From NCBI RefSeq assembly GCF_001723175.1, contig NC_064652.1:2542001-2606000 (forward strand): a stretch of DNA of 64,000 bases, given 5' to 3'. Positions within the stretch are counted from its first letter, which is position 1. Every line of letters begins with the position of its first letter. This document shows positions 12,758 through 23,833 of this stretch, in pieces. The notes beneath the pieces are model-generated. The model was not told where the DNA came from, did no database searches, and worked only from the letters and a program-made list of their open reading frames with translations. A program made the position numbers and the translations under genes. This DNA comes from Penicillium oxalicum. Lineage: Eukaryota > Ascomycota > Eurotiomycetes > Eurotiales > Aspergillaceae.

Positions 12758-13899
12758 TTACAACTTCTGCCACTTTCTCGACCCCAGATTGCGACTCGCA
12801 CTCACCACCAAGCCCACCTGCGTACTCAGCGCCACCACCTCCCCCTTCTCATCCAACACCGTCACCTCCAGATCCGTGCGACCATCCCGCACCACTTTCG
12901 TGACCACCCGACTATACAACCACTCCACCCCCTCCCGCGGCAACCGCTTCTTCATATCAATATTCAGCGTCACCGTCGGATACCAGAAATTCGCCATCGA
13001 CTCGGGCACCGGCTCGCCTTTCTCCTTGGCCACCGCCGTCGCGGACATGGTATCAAACCCTTCCAACGCCATCGGGAACATATCCAGCAAATACACCACC
13101 GCGGCGTCTGTCCAGCGCCCACTCGCCTCGCCACCGGGTCGGAACCGCGCCCACTGGTCAATTGCCATGGTCCCCGTGCGCTGCTGCTGCGTCTGGCCCT
13201 TGCCCGGCCCGTACAGTTCCAGCTGGGACGCGGCGCGGCGGAAATCCGCATACGGCGGGTCCAATTTCGTCCATGCGCCGTCGTGGCCGGTGCGCGCGAG
13301 CGCGGCCAGATCGACCTGGCCGTTGGGAGAGAGCCGGGGGGTGGGACGGGGTAGGGGGTCCAGCCGGTGGGGGCGCTGATGCCGACTTCAGCGGAGGGCG
13401 GGCTGACGGTGATGTAGCCGGCGACGTTGACGGCGAGCTGGTCGGGGGCTTTTTCGGAGGGTTGGAGGAGTTGAACGTGGATGGTGCTGGTGCGGAGACC
13501 GATCTTTACATCTTGGACGTGGAGGATGGCGGGGCCGGCGGCTGTGCGCCGGAGGAAGGAAAGTTGGAGGGAGATGGGCGTGGCGGGGGCATCGTATTGT
13601 TTGGGGTGGGCGTGGGCAAAGTGTGTCAGGGCGAGATTGTAGAGAAGAGCAGCGGTGTAGCCTCCATGGGGGACTGGAGAGGGTTGGGAAATCACATGTT
13701 GGTCAGTATCGTGGAAACGTTTTTTTTTCTCGCTGGTATAGTGAAATATACCATAGGAGATGGAGATGGAGGACGGGGGGGGGAGGTAATCGGTACCAGT
13801 TCCAATGCACCAATCGCGATGGAGATGAGCGCTATACTTGTTGTTGCCTTCAGGCGTGATGCGAATGGCGTCCACAAAGGACGCATTTAACAAAGACAT
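12758..13899 (-). CDS. Thioesterase-like (acyl-CoA thioesterase II type) protein, about 339 aa, with one frameshift
   Basis: Exon 1 is 13797-13899 (MSLLNASFVDAIRITPEGNN). The intron is 13674-13796 (GTACCG...CAG). Exon 2 is 12758-13673. The splice gives CIGTVPHGGYTAALLYNL, the characteristic HGG loop at the start of the first hotdog domain. The second hotdog domain includes GRWTDAAVVYLLDMFPMALE and a central part ending FWYPTVTLNIDMKKRLP. It probably hydrolyses acyl-CoA-like thioesters. The frame breaks between PYPVPPP and SPNGQVDLAALARTG, at the G6 run 13336-13341 on the plus strand. One more base there gives PPPRLSPNGQVDL and a full-length product. Without it translation runs into an unrelated frame. 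No splice site can bridge the shift. It is probably a sequencing or assembly error, but a real pseudogene cannot be excluded for a non-essential enzyme. Confidence 0.82.
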
Positions 13900-14969
13900 G
13901 ATTAAACAGGTTTGAGTGAGACAAGAACAGTGTCTCTGTGAGAAAACATGAAAAGAGGATGAGCGTGGCTTGACGGAGGGGGAAAGGTACTTCAAGGTGG
14001 CCGATATTGAGACTCGGGCCTTGGGACTCTCGCATCGCCAACAGCCGAGGCTCACCGAGGGTTGGCGACTTGGACGGCGACAACCGAAGAGTGGGTAGTA
14101 CCAACCCAAGTACTCTCTCCAACCTGAGCCGGTTTATCGCTTATCGCATATCAGCACCCGCTTATCAGTCTGTCGTGGCAACGGAATGCAAAAAGACTCC
14201 AGTCGTCACATTGAACACAGACTTAGGGCTGTCAGCGAGTATATACTGTGTGAGGTACTGTTTCCACCGGTTCTCGAATCGAATCTGCAACTTGATTCCT
14301 CATCATGGTCTACTGTGTTATGGCAAGGGATAATTCAAAATGGAATCGAAAAACTTGTGTTTATTTTGAACAAGTCAAGACCTGGCAGTTGAACTTAAAG
14401 TGTGGTAGTTCATCTCCATCGCCAACATATATTCCCGAGGATCCACTGAGATGGATCTCCAATAAAGGAGAGTAAAAATAGATCCATTGACAAAACACGA
14501 TACAAAGGGAATTTCCTCGCTCGACAACAAAGACTGCCCATGAATTCATCTACTTACTCAGTGGTTTCAAAGTATTCAAGTACTTCAAATGTAAAACCAA
14601 CATCAAGCTCTGCCACACCTCTTGAAGTGTTATATTGAGTTTGAACCTGCAACAGCCATCCTTGCAAAACACACAGCAATATTCATGTTCCGTGTCTGAC
14701 AAGTACAGCTTGATTGAATCTCTAGTCACCCAAACCACCATCAGAGCCTCGCAAGTTGTCAATCTCCAGTACAAATTCAGTATCTGGTGCAATCTTATCA
14801 ACCTAGTACACGCCTTTCTTTATGTCCAAGATGACAACTTGTACTTTCATGATCTCTCACAACTGACTCCATTTCAAAATTCAGACACCACAGAAACCAC
14901 CTCTCCCCACCTAAATCTATCTAGCAATCTATACCGAGCTGTCAGTGTCGACTACCCTGAATACCTCCA
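13900..14969. other. Intergenic, 1.07 kb, no gene recognised
   Basis: The divergent upstream flanks of the thioesterase and the following hypothetical gene meet here. Only short frames are seen. The right part is AT-rich (14380-14900). Confidence 0.45.
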
Positions 14970-16109
14970 ATGCATCCCATCCAAAAAGACACAGATCCAC
15001 CACACACCGAGAGAGCACATCTCTCCCAACATCCCCAAACAAATCACGAGAACCCATGCAAATGCCTTCATCAAAGTCCAGCCTCACCAGGCAAGGAGGT
15101 GAATCTGAAAATTGTGAAAAATCAAGACGACTTCAAGCATCACCGTGTCAATATCATATTCAACGCTTTTCTGGAGATTATCTTCTTCGAGCAAGTACCA
15201 CAAAATCCTCTCGGACGGCACCACCGAGAAAGACTGCGTTTATCGGATTTGATAGGGAGTCGGGCAAGCATAGAAGCAAGATCATCATCATCTTCTTCTT
15301 CCCCTTTTGTCCAGGACGTCCACCACCAGACAACCCCAACTTCTAGCACTAACTCAAGTCCCAAATCCCAAAATCAATCTCAATCCCAATCTCAAAAAGA
15401 ATCAACCCTCCACCACCCCCCTTCCAAACCCAACTTCCCACTCACCAGCCCAGACGGAAACTGGCTCCCTCTCAACTCCATCTCACTCACCAGATTACAC
15501 GATCATCTACACCTCATTTCCCACTCATTCAATCATTCAAGCCATACCATCTGGTGGGATCCTCGGCCATGGAACACCGGTACAAATAGCATGAGTGATA
15601 TTCACCACACGGTCAAGGGTGGTACCAAGCAGGGTCGCTTCCCCGTCACGGACCAGCGGAATTTAGTCTGGGCTGTGTACCGGAGCTTTGATGCACCCTG
15701 GCATCGGTGGCGGGGTCGTAGGGTGAGTGCGGATTCGCCGGTTGCGTGTGCGTGTGCGTGCTCAGAGGAGGAGTTTGGGGGGTTGCCGCGGTTTTCGATT
15801 ATTGTTCGGTGTAAAAAGGTGGAGGGGGAGAAGGGCAAGGTTGAGGATGAGGATAGGAGTGGGGATGTCGAGGCTTGTGCTCATGATGATATGGATTTGA
15901 TGATGGATGGGATTGGCAATGATGGTGTCGATGATTGTGCGAACGAGTTGAATAGTAATGCCTTGGAATGTGCGATGCAGATCGATATCGACGAGGGGAA
16001 TGAGAGACTGGCAGGGGACATTGTTCGGAGCGATGAGCTGGAGAAGATCCTTTGTGCGATTATCAATGAGCCGCTTCTTGGGCAGGCATCGCAAGGGGTG
16101 CAGTGGTGA
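14970..16109 (+). CDS. Hypothetical protein, up to 379 aa
   Basis: A 1,140-base open frame is present and I do not recognise the product. The N-terminal 170 residues are low-complexity (S, Q, P, H and a run of seven S), so the real start or an upstream splice is uncertain; 14970 is simply the first ATG. The C-terminal 200 residues look more like folded protein. They include PDGNWLPLNSISLTRLHDHL, SHTIWWDPRPWNTG, PVTDQRNLVWAVYRSFDAPW and WRGRRV, then an acidic region and an ending helix (LEKILCAIINEPLL). There is no signal peptide or membrane span. The Trp/Arg-rich block suggests a conserved fungal family of unknown function. It lies on the opposite strand to, and ends 0.4 kb from, the TpsC-like gene, so the two are convergent. 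Confidence 0.55.
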   Translation: MHPIQKDTDPPHTERAHLSQHPQTNHENPCKCLHQSPASPGKEVNLKIVKNQDDFKHHRVNIIFNAFLEIIFFEQVPQNPLGRHHRERLRLSDLIGSRASIEARSSSSSSSPFVQDVHHQTTPTSSTNSSPKSQNQSQSQSQKESTLHHPPSKPNFPLTSPDGNWLPLNSISLTRLHDHLHLISHSFNHSSHTIWWDPRPWNTGTNSMSDIHHTVKGGTKQGRFPVTDQRNLVWAVYRSFDAPWHRWRGRRVSADSPVACACACSEEEFGGLPRFSIIVRCKKVEGEKGKVEDEDRSGDVEACAHDDMDLMMDGIGNDGVDDCANELNSNALECAMQIDIDEGNERLAGDIVRSDELEKILCAIINEPLLGQASQGVQW

Positions 16110-16507
16110 TTTATTCATCTGTGATGGGAGACGGACACAAGTGGTGAATAATCATGCAATAATATTATCATCAACTCGTAATTAATCAAGATTATCTTGC
16201 ATCCTCAACCCAGAAGGAAAAGGGTGTGACCAAGAAAAGAGAGGAAAAAAAAAGTGTCAGAAAAATCCCTTATTCCCCCTCCTCCCAAAACGCCCATAGC
16301 TCTTAATCTTGATCTTCGTGGGAATCGTTTCAACGGTCTTGATCATGTCAGAATGCGTCGCAATCCGATGCAGTCGGGGTGTAGTTGTAAGATTTTTGTT
16401 TGTGTGGGGGTGTGGGTTTGGTTTGGTTTGGTTTTTGTGTTTTTTTGGTACAGTAGAAAATTGGCAGCATCAGTAGCTGTTTAAGCTTTTGGACTTGGCG
16501 TCTGTGG
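16110..16507. other. Convergent 3' flanks
   Basis: The 3' flanks of the hypothetical gene and the TpsC-like gene meet here. A repeated GGTTT motif (about 16418-16436) and T-runs are present, and no gene. Confidence 0.45.
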
Positions 16508-19472
16508 CTAAGAGACCGGGCCGGACTTGACGGTGGATGCGGCCAATTGTTGCAGGCAGGAAAGAACACCTAGCTAGACGTTAGTTCTCGATGCCAATGG
16601 GAGGTGGAATTGATCCCAATAAAACAATAGGGGAGAAGACTTACCCGTTACTCCTTGAGTCAAGGTAGACTTGGCTTCGGTGCTGCGCGATCCCAGAGTG
16701 ACGGTCATCGCATAGTCGACGGCCTTGGCTGTCTTCAACTTGTTCGCCCATCGGAAAACCGGCTCGTCCTCGCGATTGTCTCCAATGACCAGCAAGAAGT
16801 CGGGCTTGCCAACGTCCTTCTTCTCCGGATCTTCCAGGCACCAGCGCCACACAAGCTCTGCAGCCGACGCCTTGTTGGTACCGGCAGTCTCGACAATCAG
16901 GGCTCCCTCGATGGGGATGGCGTGCACGTGCTGAGTCTTGCAGGCATCGTTGATGTGATCCGCACATTCTGCGGCCAGCCGGGCGGCGACACCACGGTCC
17001 TCGGCAGAGCCGTAGTGGAAGACCAGCGAGCAATGTCGCTCCTCAATCCAACTACCCTCGATGCGATCCTTGAAGTAGGACAGAATCTGAGACACCGGAG
17101 ACTTCCAGTTTTGGACATGATCCTTGTCGGCGAGGTGAGTCCACTTCTCTCCGTTCGGCTCACGCGTGAAACAACCATTCTCGGCGATCAGGCCAAGGTT
17201 GTTCACCTGACGGAAGAGCCGTTCCATCTCCTCCGGCATGCGCGAGCTCATCACGTAGACAATATTGTTTGGGTCATCGGTCAATTCGGTCAGTGTGGTG
17301 ATGGCCCGTTGCGGGGTCGTCAAAATGATACTGCGAGGGGACCCCCATGAGGCCAGCGTGCCCTCATAATCCACAATCATGAGACGACGTTTGGAGTCCT
17401 TGTACTGTTCGATGAGTCGAGGCACCGAAAGCCGGGGAACGGCCATGATCTCACGCGAAGACTGTTCATTCCACACATTCGTCAAGGTCTCATGGAACGA
17501 TTTCACCCAGTTGGCCGTCGAGTTTTGCAGCACCGCCCGGTGCAACTCCTCCCAGACTTGCTTGCGCTTGGCCTCATCCCGCGTCAGCGCCGTGTGGATC
17601 GCCTCGGAGCATTGTCGGTAGTCCCATGGGTTCACCAACAGCGCGTGGTTTCCAAAGACGGACGCGCTGCCGGTGAACTCGCTCAAGATAAGCGAGCCGT
17701 ACTTTTTATCACCGTAGCTGCCGTCCTGGCAGTAGACAAACTCATGACTGGTCAAGTTCATACCTTCGCGAAGACTGGTGATCATCAAGGCATCTGCGAC
17801 GGTAATGAGAGCCAAGTACTGCGGGAAGGCCAAATCTTGCTTCAAAAAGACGAGCGGTTGATGGGCGAGCGTCGAATGGGTCGAATTGATGCGCATGGCA
17901 ATATCGGAGATCATTGCTTCCAATTCGGGCTGTTCGGTGGTGCTGGTGGCGACCTGGATAAGAACCACCTTCTCCGCCCACTCGGGATACGTGTTGAGGA
18001 AGAGCTCGTAGCTGAGGAGCTTCTGGCGAATTCCGCGCACCGAATCAATCTTGTCGCGCGAGACAATCAGTCGCTTGCCGCGGTAGCGATCGGAGATGGT
18101 ATCCACCCAGGACTCGACATCCAACGCCTTGCGACGCTTGTCCCACGAGGTCGGGTCGATACCAATGGGGAAGGTACCGACATTGATGAATCGGTCCTCC
18201 ATCTGGATGCCCTCATTCGTGGCTTCCACGCACAGGATACGACTGCAGGTCTGCAAAAAGTGACGGCAATACTCGTCCGTCTGGAACCCAATCAGGTTGG
18301 CCCCCAGCATTCCCTCCAGGAGCTCCTTGCGAGGAGCCAGGCACTTGAACACTTCCGACGAAGGGAAGGCGATATGCAGGAAGAAGCCGATCTGCGCATC
18401 TGGCAGCATCTTTCGCAGCATCGCGGGCACCAGCAGCAGGTGATAATCCTGGACCCAGATCGCATCTCCACGCTTCCAGTTCTTTGCAATCCGTTCTGCA
18501 AAGGCTTGGTTGAGCTTGACGTAGTAGATCCACGAATGGTCCTCGTAGGCCTTGCTCTTGGGGTTGTCCGGAATCTGGTAGTGGAAGACCGGCCACAGAA
18601 TGGTCTTGCAAAAGTGGGTGTAATGGCCGTCAAAGTCACTGTCGTTCACAAAGACGGTCAAAGAGTTGTATTCATCCTCCAAGCGCTCGGCGATATCATT
18701 GCGAGTCCACTGGCCCAGGGCGTCCGTCGGCATCCCCAGCGTACCCACCCACATCATGTCTCGCAGAGATCCTGTTTCCCTCGCCGATCGTACCGCATTG
18801 CGCAGACCACCATTGCCTTGTTCCGCCGTCTCAATCGACCACTCGGCTCGAGAAAAGGAAATCTTGCGCTCACCGGGCTTGGGCTTTTTGGCGCCCAGTG
18901 GGGGCACGGGTGCCGACACGGAGGGTTTGGTGGGCACAGGTTTCTCGTTGGGTGAGATGACGAGATCCTGATGTTTCAGGATGGAGGGAGAGGGAGGAAT
19001 GAGGGTGGAAGCCTTGGGGGGTTGATTGAGGGAGGTCGTGGCACCCCAGGCTGGAGAATGGGCTTCACTTTCGGTCAGCAGCTGGGCCTCGGCCGCAGAG
19101 GATGGAAATGGGTATCCAGAACGTTCACTCTCCGCTTTGAGCAGATTACTCGCAAAGATTCTCTCATGATCGGTCGTGGCGCCGGGCGTAAGGGCAGGTT
19201 GCGGTTTAGGGTTGTTCTTTTCGAAGAGACTGGCCGCCGCCGGCAGTGGTGCCACGGTGTCGGTCACCGCCGCAGCAGCATTGGGCGGTGTTGGTTCGAC
19301 AGGACGTTCTTGCGACGTGTCGACTTGGAAGTTGATCGTGTAGGGGAGGAAGCTATTTATTTTTTTCCCCCAATCGGTGAGTGAATTGCCGCGGGGATGG
19401 TGATCAGAGCCGAAGGAGGGGAAAAGATCCACATTGTCTTTGTACTTACAGTGACGCAATAAAGATCGTCAT
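16508..19472 (-). CDS. tpsC: Trehalose-6-phosphate synthase complex regulatory subunit (TpsC / Tps3-Tsl1 type), 930 aa
   Basis: There are three exons: 19450-19472 (23 bp, coding MTIFIASL), 16645-19352 and 16508-16569. The introns of 97 and 75 bp are GTAAGT...TAG. The joins read ASL/FLPYTINFQ and TQGVTG/VLSCLQQLAAS, so the long frame alone gives wrong ends at both sides. Residues to about 190 are Pro/Ser-rich and disordered. A glycosyltransferase-20 domain follows (about 200-640: IWVQDYHLLLVPAMLR, IGFFLHIAFPSSEVF, SRDKIDSVRGIRQKLLSYE, SLREGMNLTSHEFVYCQ). A HAD-type phosphatase domain follows (about 660-900). Its nucleophile motif reads DYEGT instead of DxDGT, so the second acidic catalytic residue is replaced. 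That fits the regulatory subunits rather than the active Tps2-type phosphatase. It would act in the cytosolic trehalose synthase complex, important for stress and spore survival. Confidence 0.88.
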
Positions 19473-20876
19473 CTTGCTCGATGAGCCTAGACGGCGGGGG
19501 CAGAGTACAAGAGAAGCACGATTGCAAAGAGTGACCGTGGGAAGAAAGGAGGAAAAGTGAAGTTGGGGGGAGGAAAAAAGGCGCAAAAGCAGTCGGCGAG
19601 GATGACCGACGAAGTCGTGGCGGGGCGGGTAAATAAAGGGTCAGAGAAAGAGAGGGTCCGGGCCAGAGAATTAAAGGATTAAGGTCGAAGGTTGACAACG
19701 CAAATTGGAAATTGCGAATTTATCTGCGCGGACGCTGTCAGACTGAGCGATTAACCACCCAGAAGAGGGGAGCCACACCCTCGACTCTTAAGACGGGTTG
19801 TCAATTGAAAAGAAGAAAAAGAAACTGGTAAACGTCGTCAACTGGGGCCCCCTCTCAAGTGAGCGGGAACTGAAATGTTTCATGAAGGATTTACGTATTC
19901 ATAACGACGTCATGTACAAGAAATGGAGTTGGGTGGGGTGGAGTCTGATATACAAATCTAGTACCGCCCATGTACCCCTTGTGGGCTGATACTGTACGGT
20001 CTTAACTCTGGACGCTTTTGACGGGGGGCTCATGTTCCAGCCAGTTGATGAACGTCTTGCATGAAGACGATGCTTTCGTTTGGCAGAAAAGACAAATGCC
20101 AACGAGCACGTTGACACCATAGTCACCAGCACAGAAACCAAGGATTCCCCCTCGAAAAAGGACGGGTCAAGATAGAGACAGCACTACCACACAACCCGTT
20201 GAGCAGTTGAAAATGATCGAATCAGGAATCACATCGCAGCCTTGGCGGAACGTGTCGACCCCATGAGACAAGGCCAAACATGAACGCAGAATCATTATCT
20301 GTCCACAATGCTCGTTGCCAGGACGAGAGCCAGAACATCTCAGATGGCTAGGCTTCCGGAGCCATCAATCAGATCGCCAAGTGCACTGGAAAGAACCAGG
20401 ATAGACGGTTGGTTCGAGAATCCTCCGCACGCAGGATTTTGACGTCCCGCCAGAATGGATCCTATCCACCCAAGTTGCTCGGCAGGTGTGTGTGCCTTGA
20501 GCGCATCCTATAGGAAAAGATGATATACGCACGAGAGACTGGGTCCTCTCGCCGCGTTCTGTTCTGGAGGATCCTGGAATGCGCGCTGCCTGTTGGCCCA
20601 ACCCGGCACTTTGTCCACGCTGATAGGCGGAACCTCGTGATCTATCCGGACCGCATCACCTGATAATGAAGTAATCGTAGAAATTACCATCGCCTTCTCG
20701 CGCCATCGATTTCAGTTGGTAGCCAATTCACCCTGTTTGACCCGTTCTTACATTTTGTACATTCCCGTTTTATTGTGATTATTTCTTTTTTTTCTCTTGG
20801 GAATTTAAGAGGGTTTCCAAAACCGTTGGGCACCTCCCCAGAGTCATCGTGTTGATGAGCACCTTGGGTCCCCGGC
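19473..20876. other. Divergent promoter region, 1.4 kb, TpsC-like gene and STK19 gene
   Basis: No gene is recognised. The left part is the upstream region of the TpsC-like gene and the right part leads to the STK19-family gene. Small frames in between overlap on both strands and have no motifs. Confidence 0.5.
19766..19979. promoter_or_regulatory. Possible stress-response (STRE) elements upstream of the TpsC-like gene
   Basis: Three copies of the 5-bp core AGGGG/CCCCT lie within about 510 bp upstream of the start: 19766-19770, 19849-19853 and 19975-19979. In yeast and Aspergillus this core is bound by Msn2/MsnA-type factors and is common at trehalose genes. Five-base motifs arise by chance, so this is suggestive only. 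Confidence 0.3.
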
Positions 20877-22134
20877 ATGACCCTGCGTCTGACCTCCGCT
20901 CCAGTCGCCGGTGTCAAGAAGCGTAAATCTACTCCCAAAAGTCGTGATTCTCCCTTTTCGGGTCATGGCCGCAAACCCAACTCTCCCGCGGCCAAGGCCG
21001 TGAAGGCGGCGGCTGAAGACTTGGTCGACGATGATCCGCTTCCAGATAAAGGGCGATCGCACTACATCTCCGAAACAGCAGAGGTCCGTGATGTGGTCGC
21101 TGCCATTCGATCCATCCGGGCGAGAATGTTCGATGAGCTTCCGCCGCAGCGGGCGGGTATGAACAGCACTCGCATTGCAGAGGTCTTGAACCTGCGCCGG
21201 TCGCTCCCCCCACTTGCCTCGGTGGCACATATCCATACGTTGCTGAACGCCCCAACGCAGGTGGAACGGGAAATTGTCGAACTACTGCAGGCGGGTCGCA
21301 TTCGACGATTGATGATTCCGGGTCGGGGCAACGATGCGGCCGGTCTGGGGGACTGCTTGGTCCTGGCCGAGGAATGGGAAGAGATGATCCGGGGGAACAC
21401 GGCGTTGAGTGATGAGTTGAAGGGTGAGTGTCCTCGACGTGACTTACAGGGGAGGAGCGGCAGTGAGCCAGGCCCCTAGCAACCTGATCAAGACTCGTAC
21501 CTCAGTACCGACCCTAAAGCCAATTTTGCGCCCTCATTTAGATAAATTCCTCGATATCCTATCCCGCCTCGGATCTTCGTCCGCCCTCTCCCAAAGCATC
21601 TTCACTCCCGACGAGTACCGGGTGCTCGTCCGTGCGGGCTTCCTTGTCTCCTCATCCACCTACACCCAAGCATCGCTGAACGTGGCATCCCTTCCCAATC
21701 TCCCTCCGGCAGTCATCGCTTCGGCCAGTCGCAAAGGCCCGGCTCATGCGTCTGACCACGACCGAGCGGTCCAGACAGACGTGCAGGCTCGAGCAGCGAC
21801 TCTTTTCTTATCTTTGCCCAACACGGGCACCTACCTCCGGCTGCTGGGTGCAGGGCGGGCGCACTTGATGACTTTGCTCCGACGCTCTCCCTGTAGTGAA
21901 GCCCCGCTCACCCTGCTGCAAGACCGTTGGGACGGAGCCATTGAAACTGAAAAGAGTTTCCACCTGGCCAAACGTGCACGAGGTGAGTTTGCGGGGATTC
22001 TGCCGGGTCGAACGAAAAAGTGGAAGGACCTCTACGGTATGCAATTTCGCTGGGCCCTGGAGGAAGCTCTGGGAGCCGGACTGGTAGAGATCTTTGAGAC
22101 TGGCAGCGTGGGACCGGGCATTCGATGTCTGTAG
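20877..22134 (+). CDS. STK19-family winged-helix protein, 379 aa
   Basis: Exon 1 is 20877-21423, the intron 21424-21541 (GTGAGT...TTTAG), and exon 2 is 21542-22134. The join gives ELKDKFLDILSRLG. The N-terminus (MTLRLTSAPVAGVKKRKST) is basic and disordered and probably nuclear-directing. The rest matches fungal members of the family misnamed serine-threonine kinase 19: SVAHIHTLLNAPTQVEREIVELL, IRRLMIPGRGNDAAGLGDCLVL, EYRVLVRAGFL, SLPNTGTYLRLLGAGRAHLMTLL, then AKRARGEFAGILPGRTKKW and a tail ending VEIFETGSVGPGIRCL. No protein-kinase motifs (P-loop, HRD, DFG) are present. Human STK19 is now regarded as a DNA-binding tandem winged-helix protein acting in transcription-coupled repair; whether the fungal protein does the same is inference. 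Length and motif order are normal for fungal members. Confidence 0.85.
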
Positions 22135-22616
22135 TAAATGCATGGCCACATTCTTCATATTGTCTACGACCCGGGGGTGGAAAAGGTTCTAAGTGACTAC
22201 TACTACCTCCCTACTGCACGTGGCATGTCAAGCCTCCCATATTACGTACATCTTGAAAAGACTTGACTTGCGCCGCAAGCCTCATCGCGAAGACCCTCCG
22301 TCTCCTGTATACACTTTTCAATCGCGCGCACCATGATCTCAGTAGCACGACCGGACCCAATCCAGCTTCGGGATGATCTCACTCGCCCTCTTGTCCGATC
22401 TCTCGATCTCCCAAAACAAGCTTCCGCCGATCCCTCGGCCCCAACCTACTTAACTTCAACCAGCGCATCAACTCCGAGACATCCAAGACATCCAAGTATT
22501 GAAACGATTGATTCTCCCTTTGCGGAAACGACCAGACTTCTTCCCTCCGGGGGTACCTAGAGACCAACCCGAAACCACCAGATCACCTCACCAGAATCTG
22601 GAAATCATTCTTAATA
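22135..22616. other. Intergenic, promoter of the DUF3074 gene
   Basis: This is a 482-bp gap between two genes on the same strand. A 75-codon open frame (22333-22560) starts with ATG but has no recognisable sequence. No other feature is seen. Confidence 0.45.
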
Positions 22617-23191
22617 ATGCCCCTCATCCAACTCCAACCCCACGCCTTCACCTCCATCCCTCTCCATCCTTCCCTCCCCGACGAGCCCTCACGCCCCCAA
22701 CTCCACGCCTACATCACCTCTGCTCTCCGCGAAGCTCTTGACTTGCTCCACGCCATCCCCACCACCTTCACCGCCGACTCCAAGCTGCGCACTTCTTCAC
22801 CCTCTCGCGCCAAAGTCCGACTGTTACGCAAATGGCGTGATTCGGCGTCCACGACGACCGGCGCCCATCACGCCGGTAGCGCAGACACAGATACAAACCG
22901 GAACCGAAAGATCAAATCTTCGGGCTCGAGCTCGGGTTCAGAGTTCTGGGTCTGCCGACAGAGCGAGCACGTCAATGCGCGTGATGACGGGACCGCGTCA
23001 TGGGCCGAGTTTCAGGATGGGTTGAGAAAGGATCACGCGCAACATGAGATGGAGTATACGCCGAGTGTGTCTGCGATCGAGCAGTTGTTGGAGTGGGAGG
23101 CGGCGGAGATTGGGGAGGTGGAGGTGGATGGGGTGAAGTTTAACGATGTTGAAATGGAGGGTGAGTAGTTATGAATCTGTCACGTCTTTTG

Positions 23192-23241
<50 letters not shown>

Positions 23242-23833
23242 CGGATGCAGAAACATTCATATGAAAATACTAATTTTCCGTTGGAGGGAAATCCTCCTCC
23301 TCGCTCATCGCTCATCAGTCAATTTGATCCTTCATACCTTCAAACCAGCCTTCCTAATTGCTCCACGCTACTTCATTTCCCTGACGATCTCTGCCGCCTA
23401 TGATAAGAGCACACCACCCTCTTCCACCTCCCCATCAACTTCCCCAACTTGTCCAGATCCTCAAAACCAGCCAGAAACTCATCCATCGGGCTTTCTGACC
23501 ATTCAGATCCCCCTTCACGCAGCGGCCTCTTCCACGACACCGGCTTTAATGAAGAAGATCTCCGCCGCGGTGCCGAAGCGGGCTATTCCAGCTCACTATG
23601 CGAGTGTGGAACGGGTAGAGTTGCGATCTGGACGGTTGTCGGCATCCAGCGCATCGCCGTCACCGGCCTCATCGTATATTGAGTGGACGATGGCGACGAC
23701 TTCGGATGCTGCGGGCTCGATTCCACAGTGGGTCCAGCGGAGCTGGGCGTTGGGTGGAGTGCCTAAGGCGGTTGTTGCGGATGTGGGGTTGTTTATTGGC
23801 TGGACGATGCGGAGAAGGAGGGGAGAGCTTTAG
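22617..23833 (+). CDS. DUF3074 (START-like fold) protein, 352 aa
   Basis: Exon 1 is 22617-23160, the intron 23161-23318 (GTGAGT...CAG), and exon 2 is 23319-23833. Using the nearer acceptor at the end of the TC repeat gives an early stop. The acceptor at 23317-23318 gives EMEVNLILHTFKPAFLIAPR, which keeps the family frame. Family features are ARDDGTASWAEFQDGLRKDHAQHEMEYTP in the first exon, SARYF-like core APRYFISLTISA, then HYASVERVELRSG, EWTMATTSDAAGSIPQWVQ and the C-terminal helix VVADVGLFIGWTMRRRR. DUF3074 proteins are fungal START-related, so binding of a lipid or other hydrophobic ligand is possible. No direct function is known to me. There is no signal peptide or membrane span. The gene is on the same strand as the STK19-family gene, 0.5 kb downstream. 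Confidence 0.85.
23195..23236. repeat. (TC)21 microsatellite inside the DUF3074 intron
   Basis: There are 21 uninterrupted TC units between donor and acceptor of the single intron, making up about a quarter of it. The tract is likely to vary in length between isolates. It also provides a long polypyrimidine stretch before two competing acceptors (the CAG at 23247-23252 and the one at 23317-23318). Confidence 0.95.

Noticed and set aside
17492..18955. 487-codon open frame on the plus strand
   Set aside because: It is exactly antisense to the TpsC-like coding exon. Such frames arise from GC-rich third positions on the opposite strand, and the protein shows no motifs.
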